25,697 nucleotides of DNA, taken from positions 1-25,697 of the forward strand of contig URHI01000012.1 in NCBI GenBank assembly GCA_900547565.1, written 5' to 3'. The notes under the pieces were generated by a model, which was given only the letters and a program-made list of their open reading frames with translations, made no database searches and had not been told where the DNA came from. This document shows, in pieces, positions 22,266 to 25,697 of this stretch. The stretch is from an uncultured Eubacteriales bacterium (GTDB taxonomy: Bacteria; Bacillota; Clostridia; Oscillospirales; CAG-272). The first letter of the stretch is position 1. Each line of letters opens with the position of its first letter. A program made the position numbers and the translations under genes.

Positions 22266-22294
22266 TTGACTTTTGTGAATAAGTATGTTATTAT
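22266..22294 (+). promoter_or_regulatory. Sigma-A promoter of nadE-iorA
   Basis: -35 TTGACT (22266-22271), 17-bp spacer, -10 TATTAT (22289-22294). An imperfect AT-rich inverted repeat (22288-22311) overlaps the -10. Leader to ATG 22350 is about 49 bases. Confidence 0.7.
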
Positions 22295-22349
22295 ATTAAA
22301 TAATAATATAATGCCGTATTATTTTTCGATTAATGCTGGAGGCTGATCA

Positions 22350-24287
22350 ATGAAAGATGTTATTCGTGTAGCGGCGGCGGTTCCGGCTGTGCGTCCCGGA
22401 AGCGTGAGCTTTAATCTTGAACAAACCAAAAAATATATAGGAAAGGCACGCGCCGCAGGCGTCAGAGTTCTGGTCATGCCCGAGCTGGGACTTACCGGAT
22501 ACTCCTGCGGCGACCTGTTTTTCAGCCAGAGACTCAGAGATGCCGTGACCGGGGCGATTGCCGAGCTTGAAGCCGAGTCGAAGGACATAACCTTTGCCGT
22601 CGGTGCTCCCATATTGACCGAGGGGCGGCTGTTCAACTGTGCATTGTTGTTCTCCGGCGGTAAGCTGGTAGGCGTGGTGCCCAAAATGTACCTGCCGAAT
22701 TACGGCGAATTTTCCGAAAAGCGTATTTTTTCGTCCGGACTCGGCGCTCATTCACGTACCGTTCGCCTGCTCGGGCGTGATATACCGTTCGGTCAGGGGT
22801 TGGTGTTCCGTGACTGTGACGGACTGGGTATCGGAATCGAGGTCTGCGAGGATGCGTGGGCGCCCATCCCGCCGTCTACCCTGCTGGCGCTGGGTGGGGC
22901 AAATATAATTCTTAATCTTTCGGCCAGTACGACCATGGCGGCCAAGCACATCTATCGCCGCAACCTGGTGCTGGATATGTCGGCGCGGCTCATGGCAATG
23001 TATGTCTACACCTCGGCGGGCTATACCGAGTCGACGGCAGATTTCGTCTGCTCGGGATACTCGGCCATAGCGTCGGGCGGAGTGTGCCTGGCGGAAAATA
23101 AAAATTATCTTGACAGCGAATATATGATATATGCCGACTCGGATCTTGGCTGTTGCCGTGCGGAACGTATGCGCATTGATCGCTTTGGCGATTGCGTGGC
23201 AGACACTGATGCCTGCTCAAAGGTCAGAACGGTCGAGCTTGATGTGAGATTCACCCGGGACGATGCCCCCTGCGATATGCTCAAGATCAGTCCGTACCCC
23301 TTCATTCCCACCGACGAGAATGATCGCAAGCAGCGTGTTGCCGAGATTTTTGATATGCAGTGCACGGCATTGGCCAGACGTCTGCAACTTACAGGCAGCC
23401 GTCCCGTTATCGGTGTTTCGGGCGGACTTGATTCAACATTGGCGCTTATGGTGGCTATCGGTGCGTCGGCAAAGACAGGCCACGGACCTGAATATGTGCT
23501 GGGGATTACCATGCCCTGCTTCGGCACCAGCGGTGCCACCTATAAGAACTCGCTTGCTCTTATGCAGAGCCTCGGAATAGAGGCGCGGACGGTGGTCATC
23601 GGCGACAGCGTCAAACAGCATTTTTCCGATATCGGTCACGCGCAGGACGTATATGATGCCGCTTATGAAAATGCTCAGGCCCGCGAGCGCACGCAGGTGC
23701 TTATGGATGTGGCGAATATGGAGCGCGGCCTGGTTATCGGTACGGGAGATCTGTCCGAGCTGGCACTCGGCTGGTGCACATATAACGGCGACCATATGAG
23801 CATGTATGCCGTAAACTGCTCTATCCCCAAAACGCTGATACGCGAAATGGTACGCGTCCTGGCAGACGATGAGCGCTTTGCCAAGGCGGGAGAGTATCTT
23901 ATGACGGTTGTCGGACAACCTATCAGCCCTGAGCTGTTGCCTCCGGACACCAAAAGCGGTACTATCGCCCAGAAGACGGAGGATATTGTGGGACCGTATG
24001 AGCTGCATGATTTTTTCCTGTTTTATATGATACGCTTCGGCTATGGTCCGGCTAAGATATTTGAGCTGGCTCAGCTGGCTTTCCGAGGCAGATACGACGA
24101 CGCTACAATAAAGCACTGGCTGGTTAAATTCATGAGGCGCTTTTTCACGCAGCAGTTCAAGCGCAGCTGTGCTCCGGACGGTGTGCTGACCGGCAGTGTG
24201 TTTGTTTCGCCGCGCGGCGGATGGAACGTTCCGTCTGATACAGACGGCAGTCTGTGGATCCAAGAGGCCGAGAGCATAGAGGTGTGA
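22350..24287 (+). CDS. nadE: Glutamine-dependent NAD(+) synthase
   Basis: A 645-aa two-domain enzyme. The N-terminal nitrilase-type glutaminase domain has the catalytic triad visible: Glu45 (MPELGLTGYS), Lys112 (VPKMYLPNYGEF) and Cys166 (IEVCEDAW). The C-terminal synthetase domain has the ATP-binding P-loop GVSGGLDSTLAL (355-366), later GTGDLSELALGWCTYNGDH, and closes NAD from deamido-NAD using ammonia channelled from glutamine. The length fits the long glutamine-dependent type. ATG 22350 follows GGAGG. It is the first gene of a likely operon with iorA, 27 bp downstream. Confidence 0.96.
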   Translation: MKDVIRVAAAVPAVRPGSVSFNLEQTKKYIGKARAAGVRVLVMPELGLTGYSCGDLFFSQRLRDAVTGAIAELEAESKDITFAVGAPILTEGRLFNCALLFSGGKLVGVVPKMYLPNYGEFSEKRIFSSGLGAHSRTVRLLGRDIPFGQGLVFRDCDGLGIGIEVCEDAWAPIPPSTLLALGGANIILNLSASTTMAAKHIYRRNLVLDMSARLMAMYVYTSAGYTESTADFVCSGYSAIASGGVCLAENKNYLDSEYMIYADSDLGCCRAERMRIDRFGDCVADTDACSKVRTVELDVRFTRDDAPCDMLKISPYPFIPTDENDRKQRVAEIFDMQCTALARRLQLTGSRPVIGVSGGLDSTLALMVAIGASAKTGHGPEYVLGITMPCFGTSGATYKNSLALMQSLGIEARTVVIGDSVKQHFSDIGHAQDVYDAAYENAQARERTQVLMDVANMERGLVIGTGDLSELALGWCTYNGDHMSMYAVNCSIPKTLIREMVRVLADDERFAKAGEYLMTVVGQPISPELLPPDTKSGTIAQKTEDIVGPYELHDFFLFYMIRFGYGPAKIFELAQLAFRGRYDDATIKHWLVKFMRRFFTQQFKRSCAPDGVLTGSVFVSPRGGWNVPSDTDGSLWIQEAESIEV

Positions 24288-24314
24288 TAATTACGGATTA
24301 AGAAAGGTAGCGAT

Positions 24315-25697
24315 ATGAAAAAGCTGATGTTAGGCAACGAGGCGGTTGCCCGAGGACTTTATGAGGCAGGGTGCTCGGTGGTTTCATCATACCCCGGCAC
24401 ACCGTCGACGGAAATAACCGAATTTGCGGCAAAATATGATGAGATATACTGCGAGTGGGCTCCCAACGAAAAGGTCGCGCTTGAGGTGGCGTACGGTGCG
24501 TCGCTTTACGGCAAGCGCGCCGCCTGCGCTATGAAGCATGTCGGACTCAACGTGGCGGCTGACCCGCTGTTCACGCTGTCCTATACCGGCGTAAACGGCG
24601 GATTGGTCATCTGTGTTGCCGATGACCCGGGTATGCACTCATCGCAGAACGAGCAGGACTCGCGCAACTATGCTATTGCGGCCAAGCTGCCTATGCTTGA
24701 GCCGTCCGACTCGGCCGAGGCTCGCGATATGATAAAGACGGCGTTTGAGCTTTCCGAAAAATATGACACGCCGGTGCTGTTCCGTATATGCACCCGCACG
24801 GCTCACTCACAGAGTATAGTGGAGCTTGGGGAACGTGAGCAATACGATACGGCGCCTTATGTCAAAAGGCCCGAAAAATACATAATGATGCCGGCCTATG
24901 CCAAGCGCAAGCATCCGTTGGTCGAGCAGCGAACCGCAGCGCTTACCGCGTTCGCCGAAACAACAAGGCTGAACCGGATAGAGGGGGCGCCGCACGCCGC
25001 ACTGGGAATTATTACGTCGGGTATGTGCTACCAGTATGTAAAGGAAGCGTTTGCGGGCATCGCGGCTGACCGGCAGCCGCGCATACTCAAAATAGGGCTG
25101 CAAAATCCGTTGCCCATCAAGCTGTTTGAAGACTTTGCGGCGAGCGTTGACCGCCTTGTCGTGGTCGAGGAGCTTGACGGCATAATCGAGCGTCAATGCC
25201 GCGCGCTGGGACTTGAGGTGGAGGGACACGAGCTGTTTTCCTGTGTGGGAGAATTCTCACAGCAGACTGTTCGCAGCGTGTTCGGGATAGATCAGCCTGA
25301 ATTTGCGGCTGAGGCTGACCAACTGCCCGCACGGCCGCCTGTCATGTGCCCGGGGTGCCCGCACAGAGGCATATTCTATGTGCTGTCCAAAAACAAAATT
25401 ACGGTAATGGGTGATATCGGCTGTTATACGCTGGGGGCACAGCCTCCGCTTTGCGCAATCGATTCGGTGCTGTGCATGGGCGCATCGGTGTCCGGCCTGC
25501 ACGGCTTCAACAAGGCCGGCGGCGGGGAGGTCGAAGGCAAAACAGTCGCGGTAATCGGAGATTCGACGTTTATTCATTCGGGGGTTACCGGACTTATCAA
25601 TATTGCGTATAACGCAACCAATTCAACGGTTATCATACTTGACAACTCTATAACCGGTATGACCGGCCACCAGCAAAATCCGACTACCGGCTTCACT
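24315..25697 (+). CDS. iorA: Indolepyruvate ferredoxin oxidoreductase, alpha subunit (3'-truncated)
   Basis: The frame is open from ATG 24315 (preceded by AGAAAGG) to the window end, 461 codons without a stop. The N-terminus MLGNEAVARGLYEAG, with SSYPGTPSTEI, is the pyrimidine-binding domain of the 2-oxoacid oxidoreductase family; DDPGMHSSQNEQDSRNYA follows. The thiamine-diphosphate domain shows CPGCPHRGIFYVL, GDIGCYTLGAQPPL and IGDSTFIHSGVTGLINIAYN, then ILDNSITGMTGHQQNP. The missing end should carry the ferredoxin-type iron-sulfur motifs. IorAB oxidises aryl pyruvates from aromatic amino acids to acyl-CoA in anaerobes. iorB is expected just outside the window. Confidence 0.95.
   Translation, partial: MKKLMLGNEAVARGLYEAGCSVVSSYPGTPSTEITEFAAKYDEIYCEWAPNEKVALEVAYGASLYGKRAACAMKHVGLNVAADPLFTLSYTGVNGGLVICVADDPGMHSSQNEQDSRNYAIAAKLPMLEPSDSAEARDMIKTAFELSEKYDTPVLFRICTRTAHSQSIVELGEREQYDTAPYVKRPEKYIMMPAYAKRKHPLVEQRTAALTAFAETTRLNRIEGAPHAALGIITSGMCYQYVKEAFAGIAADRQPRILKIGLQNPLPIKLFEDFAASVDRLVVVEELDGIIERQCRALGLEVEGHELFSCVGEFSQQTVRSVFGIDQPEFAAEADQLPARPPVMCPGCPHRGIFYVLSKNKITVMGDIGCYTLGAQPPLCAIDSVLCMGASVSGLHGFNKAGGGEVEGKTVAVIGDSTFIHSGVTGLINIAYNATNSTVIILDNSITGMTGHQQNPTTGFT

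Noticed and set aside
23433..24263. 276-aa open frame on the minus strand inside nadE
   Set aside because: Fully inside a well-supported NadE catalytic domain, with no recognisable motif. GC-skewed third positions of the real gene keep the opposite strand open.

Overview
The window looks like a chromosomal segment of an anaerobic, endospore-forming Firmicute of class Clostridia, most likely an Oscillospirales-type gut lineage. Four things suggest this: a SpoIIP engulfment amidase, SpoVG, a ferredoxin-linked indolepyruvate oxidoreductase (IorA), and strong AGGAGG-type ribosome binding sites with consensus sigma-A promoters. Base composition is moderately GC-rich by eye and even across the window. 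I see no rRNA, tRNA, CRISPR array, insertion sequence, prophage or integration site. Genes at both ends are cut by the window: spoIIP at the left and iorA at the right.

Layout, left to right. (1) The 3' part of spoIIP, converging on an AraC-type regulator. (2) The regulator is divergent from a likely operon of a class I/II aminotransferase, a YitT-family membrane protein and tryptophanyl-tRNA synthetase. (3) asnA, whose consensus promoter sits inside a perfect 12-bp-arm palindrome. (4) On the minus strand, a methionine operon metY-metA-ECF S component. Glu111 in MetA predicts acetyl-CoA use, which fits MetY as O-acetylhomoserine sulfhydrylase. (5) On the minus strand, feoA-feoB plus a 51-aa Cys-rich FeoB-associated protein, with an operator-like inverted repeat over the feo promoter. 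(6) On the plus strand, a MORN-repeat protein and a sialidase-like (BNR/Asp-box) protein with its own consensus promoter. (7) On the minus strand, three tightly coupled genes of unknown function (74, 162 and 211 aa) followed by a small membrane protein. (8) On the plus strand, a lipid kinase overlapping a YfcE-type phosphoesterase. (9) spoVG (minus) divergent from murC (plus), then a YerC/TrpR-like regulator and a SAM-dependent methyltransferase. (10) A membrane-bound HTH regulator carrying two series of short repeats, one rich in His-x-His. (11) nadE followed by iorA.

Most of the window is housekeeping: amino-acid metabolism, cell wall, NAD and iron. The parts not explained by known families are the three-gene unknown cluster (14287-15656), the repeat-bearing membrane HTH protein (20990-22180), the MORN protein (11957-12493) and the cytoplasmic sialidase-like protein (12598-13560). 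Ten recognisable sigma-A-type promoters were found, all with a 17-bp spacer. Several have palindromes over or beside the -10 element.
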